A DNA stretch of 64,000 bases. It comes from Echria macrotheca. Taxonomy: Eukaryota > Ascomycota > Sordariomycetes > Sordariales > Schizotheciaceae. The stretch is from positions 1,798,001 through 1,862,000 of the forward strand of contig MU839829.1 of NCBI GenBank assembly GCA_030411725.1, given 5' to 3'. The translations under genes and the position numbers were made by a program. The notes under the pieces are model-generated. The model had not been told where the DNA came from. It saw only the letters and a list, made by a program, of their open reading frames with translations, and searched no databases. Shown here in pieces: positions 21,401 through 32,524 of the stretch (positions are counted from its first letter, which is position 1; the number at the start of each line of letters is the position of its first letter).

Positions 21401-24400
21401 AACGACGATGGTGATTCCGTTCCGTTGTTTGCGGACAAGCCTGAGGAGGCCAGCCCGGTTCCTGAAACCGTGGAGAAGCCTGTCGAGGAGGATGCTGTCG
21501 CTGTTGAAGACAAGTCATTTGACGAGTCGAATCTCGGCCAAGGAGACATGACTATGTCGTCGACCCTCCCGTCGGAGGCGGCCGACACAAAGGCAACAAG
21601 CCCGACTGAGACATCTCCCGACCAGGCCGGCATGAACTGGACTCCTTTCGAGTTCAACACCAACACAGAGTTGCAATCGTTCAATGATGCCCGGCCGTTT
21701 GGCGAAGACACGTTCACGCGCGGCCACAAAAAGTCTCTTTCTGCGACAGCCAATCCTTTCATTCCTGGAACCACAATCTGGGGCTCCAAGCCCGAAGAGT
21801 CCAAGCCCGAAGAGGAGAACTTTGCCGATGAGCCTGTTCCTGAGGTCATGGAGGCTGAGCCCACGCTGCCGGAGGAACCCGAGGCTGAAGAGGCTTTAGT
21901 CCCCGAACAGCCCGAGGAGGCTGCGGAAGCAGTTGAAGATGCTGCTACTGAACCGGAAGAAATTGAGGAAGCACCTATCAAGGAGCTCCCGAGAGAGCCC
22001 TCCCCCGCTCCGGCACCCATCGTTGTCAGTGGTCTGCGTACGTCGCGATTTGCATCACCGCCGCCGAAGCCTAAGGGGCTCATGGCATCGCGCTTCGCCG
22101 CCATCACTCCAGATCCAGAACCCGAAGTCAACGAACCGATCGTATCCCCGCTTGAGGCCGACGAGGTCGACCAGTCCCTCCCGCTTCCCGCCGAGAATCT
22201 GTCGCCCCTCACTGATGAGCCCGACGAGCCGATCGACCATGCTCAGCCTTCTGCAGCCGCTGAGCCATTCGATGTTGAGCCCAGCATGGCTGACATTGAT
22301 GCGGTCATGCTTCATCTGGGCAAGAACCCTGATATGGGCGTCATCAAGACCATTAATCCTCAGCCCATCTTCCACCCAAGCCCGACTCGCCAGCTCGATT
22401 TGGGTGCGGTCACTAACTCGTCGCCTCTTCACCTGCCTCCACAGCAGACCCATTTCCGCAGCGATGCTCCTAGTCCGAGCCCGCGTCGTTATGGCGCTCT
22501 TCCTCTCGAGCCTTCTCAGCCAATCCTGTCCACCGAGTTGGAGGATCCATTCCTCGACCCTCCTTATGACGGTGAGGTGCACCGCTTGAATGCCGGCGAG
22601 AGCTTGCCCGCAAGCGACTGGGAGGGTGCCTTCAGCGAGGATGAGCAAATCAAGCTGGAATCGCGCGTTAATTTCTTTGATGGCCGTGTCAACGATGTCG
22701 TTGGCGGCATCCTGGCTGCTCGCCTGGCCCCTCTCGAACAGACCCTCGAGACCATCAGACATAATCTCGCCGCATTTTCCAGGGGAACACCCTCCAGCCG
22801 CCGTGAGAGGCGTAGCGTGTCTGCCGAGATCAAGGAGAGCGATGCCGACGATGAGGATGATGATATGCCGGTGCCCAGACGGTCCATGAGCCCGCGTCGG
22901 GATCGCAAGTTGGAGCAGATCCGTGCTGCTGTCTTGGACGCCTTCGCCGTGCAGCAGCGCAACACTCCCAAGGATGTTCCTGCCGCTCCAGCGCCCGCTG
23001 TTGACAACACCCTTGTTCTCAAGGCCTTGGAAGATATGAAGGAGCAATTCGCTCAGACCCTGCACCTCGACTTCCGTGGCGAAGATCTGAGAAACATTGT
23101 CGAGGAGGCTGTGGAAAGCAGGATGCCCCCGACTCCCCAACCCGCTGTCGACGACAAGAGCGAGAAGATCGACATGCTCCAGGCTCGCGTTCTCGAGCTC
23201 GAGCAGAAGCTACAGCAGCAACAGACAGCGGTCGAAACCGAGGTGGCGGCCAGACGGGCTGCAGAGGACCGTGCTGCGGAGCTCAACCGTGAGCTAGAGT
23301 CTGCCGCCACCAAGATCGAGGTCGAGATGATGAACAAGAGCGCCCTTGGCCAGCGCATTTCGGATCTGGAAGACCGCACTCACCATTTCGAGGCTCAGGT
23401 CGAGGAGGAAGTCAAAGGCAGAAGGGCCGCCGAAGATAGACTCTCTGAGGTCCAACGCTTGCTTCGTATCTCGTCCGAGGAAGAAGTGCGTCTCCGGGAG
23501 GTGGTCGAGGATAAGGACCAGAAGATCAAGTCCCTCGAGTCGGCACAGGCAAAGACGACGATGCGGCTTACTCTTCTCGAGGCCAGCCAGTCCAACGCTC
23601 AACAATCGCACAGCGAGGCCCAGAACCGGATCAACATGCTGGAAGTCGACGTACGCGAAGCTCGCCAGGAAGCTCGCAATTGGCGATCTGAGGCAGACAG
23701 GTTCACCGAGATGGCCAGGAGACATGAAGACGATCTCGCCGATGCCCTGGGCGAGAACAAGGCGCTGCACAAGCTTATCGACACCCTTGGCACACAGCTC
23801 CATGAGACGGAGCGTGTGCGAGAGAACTGGCGGTCCAAGGTTATCACGATCCAAGAAGAGATGGCCCGGACTGCGCGCGAAATCGCCGAGGAGAATGCCC
23901 GCCGCGCCAAGAGAGAGCAGGAGCTGCTCGCCCGCCAGGAAGTGCTCGACGCTCGTTTGCAAGCGGAGGCGCGAACCAGGGAACGCATCGAGACCGAGCT
24001 TGAACGTCTCGAGATGGGCGAACGCCAGGGCATGCGTGCGGTTGCCGAGTGCAAGCGTCTCGAGGGTCTGCTGGCTGAGCTGCGCACCGAGAACGGCAAA
24101 CTGCAACATAGCGCGCTTCGCTTCCAAGCTGAATTCCAGGAAGCCAGGGAATCGGGGGCCCGCGAGGTCCAGCGCACTCGCGATGCCATGCAGACGGAAC
24201 TCGACAGCGCAAACTACCAGGTCAATGCCGTCCGCCGAGAGCTCGAGGACCAGGCCGCCACACTCAGGGCTCAGCTCGACCAGGTCAGGATGGACGCCGA
24301 CACCGCCAAGGCGCGCTACGAGATGCTTCTCGAGGCGGCGCAGACATCGAAGACGGAGGACCTTGAGCGGGCACTGCACTCGAAGCAAAACGAGCTCGAG

Positions 24401-25537
24401 GAGCTTGAGCGCAGACATCAGAACGACCTCGAGGACCTGCAGGCTCGCTACGAGCGCCAGCTCAACAATACGACCGAGGATGCTCAGCGTACCGAGCAGA
24501 ACCTCCTGGAGCGTTTGAGCATCTCGACGTCCAAGACAGAACATCTCCAGGATCGGGTGGCTCACCTCGAGGAGAAGCTAGAGATTGCCAAGGAGGCAGC
24601 CAAGGCGGCCGCTCAAGCTGCCAAGTCGAGCGGTATCCTTCCCGAGTCGTCGGCCCGCGCGAGAGCAGCTTCGCGGGTCTCGGAGCTGCCTGAAAAGATT
24701 TCGCCCCAGGCTCTCCGCGAGTCCATCATGGTACTCCAGGAGCAGCTTCAGGAGCGCGAGCAGAGGATCGAGGAGCTCGAGCACCTCGTGTCGCAGGCGG
24801 ATCCGGATGCCGAGGTTAAGATTTCGAAGCGTGACGACGAGATCATTTGGCTTCGCGAGCTGCTAGCTGTCAGGCATTCTGATCTTCAGGACATCATTCT
24901 GGCCCTGCAGAGGGATGACTTTGACCGCGTCGCCGTCAAGGACGCAGCCATCCGTCTCAAGGCGAATCTCCAGATGGAAGAGCAGGAGCGGGAGAGAGCC
25001 ATGAACGGTGGCTCGGCCATCAACTTGCCCAACATTGCGGCTACTATCCGCGATGCTGCAACTCCCCGAGTTGCTCAGGCCGTTGGTCCTCTGGCCGCCG
25101 CTTGGGGCAACTGGAGGAAGGCAAGAGACCCTGCCGCTTTTGGCAGTCTCAGCAGTGTGCTCTCGTCGCCAGCCACGGTCAACGGGAGAGATTCGACGCC
25201 CTCTAAGAGCAGTTCGGCATCGAACAACTTCCTTGGTGGTCTCTTGACGCCTCCGGCATCGGGTATACGTCAAACCCCGCCGGCGGCATCGGCAAAGCAG
25301 CCGACGGCATTCTCGAGCACTGGTCGACGGTTTACATCGCAAGACCTGGCCAACCGGCCACGCGGTATTTCGTCGGCCTCGACGTCGTCAAGACAGGAAA
25401 GCAAGATGGCGGTCCGGGACACGCCGCCTCGACGCGCACCCAGGCCCGTGACGCCTCCCATGATGCGTCCGAGCGCTTACGACTCGGATGCTCAGGCGGC
25501 AGAAGACTTTGACGACGCCGGCTTCTTTGACGACTGA
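18457..25537 (+). CDS. Giant coiled-coil protein ('myosin heavy chain'-like, no motor); 5' end unresolved
   Basis: Two exons are clear: 18457-19690 and 19737-25537, joined across a 46-nt intron (GTAAGT...CCAG) that restores NKWKEYVTELQEAK. Together they give about 2344 residues, and a short first exon must be missing. ATG 18071 with a phase-0 donor near 18182 is one candidate, not proven. The N-terminal part is disordered and Ser/Pro-rich, with conserved islands (AHGITEDWIRQHTAGG, VPWKGKNIMVLLPRDEERGQ). The middle is acidic and Pro/Glu-rich. From about nt 23160 to 24870 there is a long coiled coil rich in Arg, Glu and Ala heptads. A Ser/Thr/Pro tail ends AAEDFDDAGFFDD. Relatives are often named 'myosin class II heavy chain', but no ATPase motor is present. 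A scaffold or polarity role is only a guess. Confidence 0.8.
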
Positions 25538-26506
25538 GCGACAGGGCTTTCGGAGGAGGGAACTGGATGAGAAACAAGACTACCCTTTTTTCTTTGTCAC
25601 TTTCTTTGTTCGAGAGGGAATACGGAAGATATCACGACTTGTACCAATCCCCACCACCGGGAGGGTCCTGACGACACACGGCGTCATTTCTCTTCTCTAC
25701 TAGCCAGACTGGGCCGAACTAGAATGATACCCCTGAACAAGTTTGTATTTTTTTTCTCTTCTACGAGGTGGATGCCTTGATCCCGTCATTACTTGTATTT
25801 GAGGCTTTTTTGTTTCTTTTGTCCGCGAGGGATGTGCCTAGTTTGCATAATCTGGAGGTGGCGCGAGGGCATGTGTGGGGGACGGAAAGCTGCATCGCAT
25901 TCTAGCACTCGTTTTTCCAATGTTTTTCTGCGACGACGGCTGTATGAGGAGAGGAATATAGATAGGTGCTCTTAATATAATCTTACCGGCAACTTTCTGA
26001 CGAACGTGACATGAGTCTTTGATTTGGTCAGATACGACGAGTGAGCATGTCTGTTTGCTTGGAAGTTTGGTTAAGGTTCCGATCTGGCCAACCGGCACAG
26101 TGGGTGCTGCGGGTGAGTGCCGACGTCTGTCGAGGCTGGCAGGACGAAGGCGAGTCTGACAAGTCAGCAACTGGGATGTGTAGATGCGACGGAAACCGAG
26201 AGGGGAAGTGTGGCTGGCAGCTGCAGGTCTAGCTCGTGGTCTAGAACTGTCACACCGTCCACCGTGCAAGTTGTGTCTGGATAGCTAATGGAGCTTGAAG
26301 TTGTGGCTTGCAGCTGGGGATGTGTGAAGCTGGGTATATAAGGTTAGCTTGTCTGCTGTATGTAGCTTGCTGCTTGAGTGGTTTGGTCCAAGATGGGAAC
26401 TGGATAAGGGGTTAAGGCATTAACGACCGACATCAACGCCAAGACTATTAGCAACCTCGAGCCCAACCCAGCCTACGCAAAGTTATGAAATAACAGAGAA
26501 GAAAAC
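25538..26506. other. Spacer with P450 promoter
   Basis: No gene is seen. The left half holds the 3' flank of the coiled-coil gene. A good TATA box lies near 26335, and A-rich sequence precedes the P450 start at 26507. Confidence 0.55.
26335..26343 (+). promoter_or_regulatory. TATA box of the P450 gene
   Basis: TATATAAGG lies about 170 bp upstream of the P450 start codon, at a plausible distance for a core promoter with a leader of about 130-140 nt. TATA boxes often mark inducible fungal genes, and this fits a P450. Confidence 0.5.
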
Positions 26507-28352
26507 ATGACACTCAACACAACAACACCCACCACACTCCTCCCTCCCTGGCTGCTCCCCTCCTCCCTCTCATCCCTCCCACTCACCACCCCTGCCCTCA
26601 TCCTCACCCTTCTGGTCTTATACATCTCCTCCCTGGCAGTCAACCGCCTCTTTCTCTCTCCCCTATCCTCCGTCCCCGGCCCTCGCCTGGCCGCACTAAC
26701 CTGGCTCTACGAGTTTTACTACGACATCATATTGGGGGGCCAATACGTCTTCAAGACAATCGACCTGCACAAGAAATACGGGCCAGTCGTGCGCATCAAC
26801 CCCTATGAGGTGCACATTGGCGATGCCGAGTTTTATTCTGTGTTATATCCCACCACGACCAACAAACGGCGGGATAGATGGGCGTTTTATGCCCGGCAGT
26901 TTGGTGCTCCCGGTAGGCAATCTTCCCCCTTTTTTTCTGGGTTAGAGATGGAAGGCAGGAGGGGACTGATGAGATATATATCTCTCTATTTCTAGGAAGT
27001 GGTGTAGGCACAGTAGACCACAACCTCCACCGCATCCGCCGGAGCGCCATCAACCCGTTCTTCTCGGCGCAGAGCGTGCGGAAGCTCCAGCCCGTGATCA
27101 CGGAGCGGGTCGATGCGCTACTCAGACGCTTACACGCCGACGCTCTCGGCCCGGACAGACAGAAACCGATCAATATCCTGTATCCGCTGTCGGCCATGAC
27201 CAACGACATCATCAACGAGTACGCCTTCGCGCGGTGCGACCACCTCGTCGAGGATCCTTCGTACGGCGCGTCAGTGACAGACTATCTGCTCACCGGCACG
27301 CACTACGGCAAGCTGATGCAGCACGCCTCGTTCATGCTGGCGGTGGTCAACGCGCTGCCCGATGCGGTGTCTTCAGCGCTGGTGCCGGGCTGGAAGGGGT
27401 TTCTGCGCATGAAGAGGGATATATACGCGCAGATTGGGGAGATTCAGGCCACGCAGAACACCGGTATTACTCTCTCTCTCCCTTTTCTTACCCATTATTG
27501 TTACTGAACGACGAAAAAAAAAAAGAAAAATGGCAACTAGACGTCCCCCACGCCACAATCTTCCACGACCTCCTCTCCTCCAAGCTCCTCCCCCCGCCCG
27601 AAAAGTCCACCCGCCGCCTAGCAGAAGAAGGCCAAGTCCTCGTCCAAGCCGGCACACTAACGTCGTCGTGGGCGCTCACCCTCGCAACCTTCCACCTCCT
27701 CGACCAACCCTTGTTGCTGCGCCGGCTCCGCGACGAGCTGTGCGCCGCCATCCCCGACCCGTCGGACGACCCGGGGTCGTTCGACCTGCCCCGACTCGAA
27801 GCGCTCCCGCTACTGCGCGCGATCGTCAAGGAGACGTTAAGGCATGACATTGGCGCGGCGGGCCGCTCGCCGAGGACTATTCCTTCTGTGAGGGAGAATG
27901 GCGGCGAGGAAGTTGTGTATATTGATCGTGAGACGGGCAAGGAATATAGGTTTTCGCCCGGGACGGTGGTCAGTATGACTGCTTACAAGACGCTCACGGA
28001 TCCGGATATCTTTGAGGATCCGTTTGCGTTTAGGCCGGATCGGTGGTTGGATGGTGATGAGGGGAAGATACAGTTTCTGGAGAGACATCTGACGGTCGTG
28101 TTTGGTGGGGGGGCGAGGGCGTGTCTGGGCATGTGGCTTGCGCAGGCTGAGATCTTTTTGACGCTGGCTAAGGTGTGGAGGGTTTGGGGAGGGGGAGGGG
28201 GAGATGGTGATAGACGGGAAGGGGATGTGGGGTTTATGAGGTTGTATGAGACGACGGCGAGGGATGTGAGGATGGCGGCTGACTTTTTTATTCCTATCCC
28301 TTGGAGGGGGACGAAGGGGGTACGGGTTGTGCTGGAGAGCTATGGGGAGTAG
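26507..28352 (+). CDS. Cytochrome P450 monooxygenase (microsomal, class E)
   Basis: Exons 26507-26912, 26996-27463 and 27541-28352 give 561 residues with matching phases. The N-terminal anchor is hydrophobic (residues about 26-50, ALILTLLVLYISSLAV). The I-helix oxygen-binding motif is QAGTLTSSW, the K-helix ExxR is KETLR at about 388, and the PERF-like FRPDRW comes before the haem loop FGGGARACLG with the ligand Cys at about 486. All canonical elements are present, so the enzyme is probably functional. Fungal P450s of this length usually act on lipids, aromatics or secondary metabolites in the ER with a CPR partner; the substrate cannot be read from the sequence. No polyketide or terpene synthase lies nearby, so it is not visibly part of a cluster. 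The second intron contains an A-rich run before its acceptor. Confidence 0.9.
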
Positions 28353-28940
28353 AACGAAGAAGAGAATATTTGAGCGACGGGTTTGGGGGGTAATATGGGG
28401 GGAAAGATTGGGAATGGTGAAGAGAGCTCTCATGGTAAACATGGCTACCTAATGATGGACGGGAAGGGGGGTGGCGTTTTGTGAATGACTTCTGGATTTG
28501 GTGTTTTTTTCTCCTTCTACGGGGGTGGATTCTGAGACTCGGATTTTCTCCTCGTCGGAGTCCCAGGTACGATAAACTCAGCTGCAGAGAAGTGGGTACC
28601 CAAATAGTCAAGCTGTGTCTACATGCTTTGAACTTTTCAACAGCTCCAACAGAACTCAATCTCTTACCGAGGCACAACGGTATCGTCCTGTAGATAACCC
28701 GATCCCAAGCGCCTTTGTGCGGATGGCCTTCTGCAGCACCTTTTGGGACTCTTCCTTTGTCCCTTCTGCTCCCGGCTGTTCAAGAAGCGCAGGGTGCCCA
28801 AGTCAAACGGTTGAGAAGACAATACCTTTGTTGTAGTACCCCAAGGATGAAGATCCTGCCGACATAAAAAGGCGGCCAGGCCAACCTCTCGAACTCATTT
28901 CAGCGCCAAACCGACCTGGGCAGCAACCATCACTACAACC
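28353..28940. other. Spacer
   Basis: No gene is seen. A TATA-like ATAAAAAGG at about 28864 lies roughly 75 bp before the next start codon. Confidence 0.5.
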
Positions 28941-30072
28941 ATGTGCCAAACAATTCGGCTCATCTACTCTGTCTGCGGACACGAGAAGATGTCCGACGAG
29001 ATGTGTGAGTCCCGCGAGATACAACAAACCAGCGGGTTTTGGTTTCGCTGCTTCAACCTAACCGGGTGTGATGGGACCAAAGTACGGCTGGAAACCCCAA
29101 GATTTCTCTACGGGTTTTGCCGCCCGTGTAGAAAACACTACAAACAGCCGGGCCGCACCACCCGAGATGTATCTGCCGTTCTAAACTACTGGCAATACAA
29201 GCTCGATGCTGGCTTCGACTTCCCGGTCGATGCCTCGTGGGTACCTATCGAGGCTGTTTTTCGCGAGTCATCAAATGGCGGCATCAGCCAGAACCACTGG
29301 CGGTACATGCTCGGGACACTTGACCGTCTGGACTGGCTGCCATACAAGAGCCAGCCTCTCCGCATGGCCTTCCTAGACAACCTTTTGAAGGAAACACTTG
29401 AATGGGCCAACGGTGCGCCTCAGCGGGAAACTGATGCCATGGATACTCCGCCCGCACTTCCCCTGGAAACCTTCCAGGAGGACGTCTCCAGAGACACCGC
29501 CCCCCAACCCCAGGACGACGACATAGTCGTCGATCAGCCAAGAGCAGCTCCTCCCATGAGCGGCCCGGACACCTTTGAGTCTCAACCCAAAGCATCTGTG
29601 CCAGTGGTGGGAAATACGGAAGCTGTTGTTAGTAGACCCCTCTCGTTTCAGGCAGGAAGCCAAGCCCCAATGGGTGGCGACGATGTTTCACTGGTGAGCG
29701 ACGAGGGTTTCCTGGATACGGCGGCGGTTGATGTTGATGGCTCGACTGTAGTAAACACGGTCGTGTCACCTACTCGGGTGAGATTGCCCGAATCCCCTCC
29801 CGAGACCTCTTCGGAATCGCTGTCTCTACAGCCTCGGGGGGCAGGATCTTGAAGTAGTAAGTGACCCTTTTGAGTCCGAAGAGGATGTCGATATCACCAC
29901 CGAAGAAAAGAATTCGGTGGACACGGAGACAACGTCACAAAGCGGAAAACGCCCTGTCCTCCGGATCAACACAGACTTGCCTCCCTTCGGGTCCCAGAGT
30001 CTGCCTCCCCAGGCTATCTCCGGTGCTCGTCCTGAGCTGGCGAAGCGTGCTTCGGAACCGGCCGCCCTTTGA
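28941..30072 (+). CDS. Hypothetical protein with Cys-rich N-terminus, two exons
   Basis: Unrecognised. Exon 1 (28941-29777) and exon 2 (29845-30072) join in phase across a 67-nt GTGAGA...GGCAG intron to give 354 residues. Without splicing the frame ends at 29852 and a clearly coding stretch (DLEVVSDPFESEEDVDITTE...) would be left out. The first 75 residues hold regularly placed Cys and His (CQTIRLIYSVCGHEK, CFNLTGC, GFCRPCRKHYK), suggesting a zinc-binding module. Residues 80-160 look globular and helical (NHWRYMLGTLDRLDWLPYKSQPLRMAFLDNLL). The remainder is acidic, Pro/Ser-rich and disordered. Proteins with this kind of N-terminus are common in Sordariomycetes without known function. Confidence 0.65.
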
Positions 30073-30565
30073 TGGGTCGATTCAACGTCGCCTCCTGTAG
30101 TTCTTTGTCAATGAACCATAGATCTATCTAGATACACTTAGATATCCACTAGATCTAGGAAGCAAATAAAATTCCCAATTAACTAAATTTCCGGGACCAA
30201 ATTCTGACTTGTGAATATGTGAAATATGTTTTGAACCGTGACGTGAGCGAGGTTTGGACACACACCGTTGTTCAACACATACGGATTTGAGACCATTCGT
30301 CCGTCCTTTCTGGATTCCATGACAGAGAAAACTTACTAACTTCGATTCCTATATTTCTTCTCAGACGGGACCAAAGTATGGTCCCAAATCGAACAGACGC
30401 GAACTAGAGCAAGGGTTAGGGTTAAGCGTTCGTCGGTGTGACTCTTATCGGCAGAGCTCCGATAAATATGCCCCACCATGGCTGCCGTCCTCGTTGATGA
30501 ACATCAAGCTTATTTTCTCGATTCCAGACCTCATCCCACTTGGAAATTGCAATTCCTCAATAAAA
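30073..30565. other. VMS1 promoter region
   Basis: AT-rich spacer between the hypothetical gene and VMS1. It holds a telomere-like box (listed separately). An upstream in-frame ATG at 30494 is not preferred as the VMS1 start. Confidence 0.5.
30412..30425 (+). promoter_or_regulatory. Telobox upstream of VMS1
   Basis: AGGGTTAGGGTTAA, two telomere-type hexamers, sits 141 bp before the preferred VMS1 start codon. Short telomere-like boxes are known promoter elements of translation-related genes in fungi and plants and are bound by TBF1/TRF-type Myb factors. The motif is seen; the regulator is inferred. Confidence 0.5.
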
Positions 30566-32524
30566 ATGGACAAGAAAACAGACGACCTGCTGCGGCGCCC
30601 CCTTTACCTCTACGACCTCCCCGCCGACGTCCTCAATTCCCTCTCCCTCAAAGCCGATGCGGGGCAACCGACACAGCCAGAGCTCCAGACAGCCACTCCA
30701 CCACGACCTCAGACCCCCTCCTCAGTCTCGAACGACAGCACCGCCGTAGGCTCGCAGTCATGTTCCCTGTGTACCCTCGCTTTTGTCACAGTCCAGGAGC
30801 AACGGGACCATCTCAAGACAGACCTCCACCACTACAACCTCAAACAGAAAGTCCACGGCCTGAAACCTGTTACCGAGGCCGAGTTCGAGAAGCTGGTAGA
30901 CAACCTTGACGAGAGCATTTCCGGCTCCGAATCCGAGGATGACGAAGACGACGAAGATGGCTCCTCCCGCAAAGATACCACGCTCGCTGCCCTACTTAAA
31001 CAGCAAGCTGTCCTGGCCGACAGACAGCGCAACCCAGACAACGGAGATGATGAAGCTTCGAAAGGGCAAAGGTCAGGCACTGGAAAGCCTCCGTTGCTGT
31101 GGTTCAGTTCCCCGAAGCTTCCCGAGAACACGTTCTACGGGATATATCGTGTTTTGTTCACTGCCGAGGAGTTGGACAAGGAAGATGCGATCCTTGAAGC
31201 TGTCAAACAACGACAACTCTCCCCGATCTCGATGCCGAAGCCACCTAAAGATGGAAGTCCCCCTTCATACAACGGCCGCCATGTATTCCTATGTATGATT
31301 GGAGGCGGACATTTTGCTGCCATGGTCGTCTCCCTTGCTCCAAAGAAAAGCAAGCACTCCGCCGGCCCTCTCAACAAGGAGGCTGTCGTTTTGGCGCACA
31401 AGACCTTTCATCGCTATACTACACGTCGCAAACAAGGTGGCTCGCAGTCGGTAAACGACAACTCCAAAGGGGTAGCACACTCGGCTGGCGCCTCTCTACG
31501 TCGATATAATGAGCAAGCCCTTGTTGAAGATATTCGCGCGCTTCTCAAAGACTGGAAAGCCTTGATCGACACCTCGGACCTCCTCTTTATCCGCGCTACG
31601 GGTACCACGAATCGGCGTGCCCTCTTCGGACCCTACGATGGTCAGGTTCTACGTGCCAATGATCCTCGTATCCGAGGATTCCCGTTTAGCACCCGTCGGG
31701 CAACCCAAAACGAGCTGATGCGCTCGTTTATCGAGCTTACTCGGTTGAAAGTAAGAGAAATAGATCCCACGGCGGTTCAGACATTGGAAGCCACGACTGT
31801 CGACACAACAAAAGCCAAGGCGCAGCCAAAACCAGCACCTCCAAAGCTCACAGAGGAGGAAGAGACTGCCCTCCTTCACACAACTCAGATCCAAGCACTC
31901 ATTCGACGCTCCAAGCTCCCCGCCCTGCTCTCATATCTCGGCACCAATGACCTTACCGCTTCGTTCCGTTTCCAGCCAGCCGACACTCAGCAAAATCACC
32001 ACGCTCCAACCCCGTTACACTTGGCAGCCTCCCAGAATGCCGCGGCTCTCATCGTCGGTCTGCTTTCAAAAGCTGCCGGCGCCGATCCGACCTTGACTAA
32101 CGCGGAGGGAAAGACACCATTTGAGCTAGCCGGAGATCGCGCGACGCGTGACGCATTTCGGGTCGCCCGGTCCGAACTCGGGGAAGAGGCTTTTGACTGG
32201 GAAGCTGCCAAGGTGCCGCCAGCTCTAAAGAGAGAAGAGGCGGAGAAGAGGGCAGAGAGGGAAAAGAAAGAGAAGCAGGCGAAAGAAGAGGCTAGGCGGA
32301 AGGCCGAGGAGGAGAGGTTAAAGAACGAAGGACCACAGATCGGGGCTACTGGGACAAAAGGAAAAAGTCTGGGTGCATTGACCGGCAGTGTCACCAAGAC
32401 AGCACAGGAAAGGAGGGAAGAAGAAGCTCGAGGGCTTACGCCAGAGCAGAGGATGCGGTTAGACCGAGAGAGGCGAGCCAGAGCCGCAGAGGAGAGACTC
32501 AGACGATTACAAGGAGGTGCTTGA
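30566..32524 (+). CDS. VMS1: VMS1/ANKZF1 peptidyl-tRNA hydrolase of ribosome quality control
   Basis: This is a 652-residue intronless protein. Start 30566 (MDKKTDDLLRRPLYLYDLP) is chosen over 30494 because family members begin shortly before the RRPLY..DLP block. Domains in order are: a C2H2-type zinc finger at 66-88 (CSLC, 12 residues, HLKTDLH); the VLRF1 release-factor-like domain with the GSQ motif, whose catalytic-type Gln is at about 294 (KQGGSQS); ankyrin repeats at about 480-530 (TPLHLAASQNAAALIVGLL, ADPTLTNAEGKTPFELA); and a charged coiled coil with a C-terminal AEERLRRLQ helix matching the p97/Cdc48-binding VIM. VMS1 cleaves the tRNA-nascent chain on stalled 60S subunits, protects mitochondria from CAT-tailed proteins, and works with Cdc48. 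All key residues are intact. Confidence 0.93.
   Translation: MDKKTDDLLRRPLYLYDLPADVLNSLSLKADAGQPTQPELQTATPPRPQTPSSVSNDSTAVGSQSCSLCTLAFVTVQEQRDHLKTDLHHYNLKQKVHGLKPVTEAEFEKLVDNLDESISGSESEDDEDDEDGSSRKDTTLAALLKQQAVLADRQRNPDNGDDEASKGQRSGTGKPPLLWFSSPKLPENTFYGIYRVLFTAEELDKEDAILEAVKQRQLSPISMPKPPKDGSPPSYNGRHVFLCMIGGGHFAAMVVSLAPKKSKHSAGPLNKEAVVLAHKTFHRYTTRRKQGGSQSVNDNSKGVAHSAGASLRRYNEQALVEDIRALLKDWKALIDTSDLLFIRATGTTNRRALFGPYDGQVLRANDPRIRGFPFSTRRATQNELMRSFIELTRLKVREIDPTAVQTLEATTVDTTKAKAQPKPAPPKLTEEEETALLHTTQIQALIRRSKLPALLSYLGTNDLTASFRFQPADTQQNHHAPTPLHLAASQNAAALIVGLLSKAAGADPTLTNAEGKTPFELAGDRATRDAFRVARSELGEEAFDWEAAKVPPALKREEAEKRAEREKKEKQAKEEARRKAEEERLKNEGPQIGATGTKGKSLGALTGSVTKTAQERREEEARGLTPEQRMRLDRERRARAAEERLRRLQGGA

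Noticed and set aside
22055..23140. Long minus-strand frames under the coiled-coil gene (also 20773-22212 and 23294-24565)
   Set aside because: Shadows of the high-GC, codon-biased coding strand.
26507..30072. Secondary-metabolite cluster around the P450
   Set aside because: No backbone synthase, transporter or cluster regulator lies within reach; neighbours are housekeeping or orphan genes.
30412..30425. True telomere or chromosome end
   Set aside because: Only about two hexamers, embedded in ordinary promoter sequence between genes; no array.
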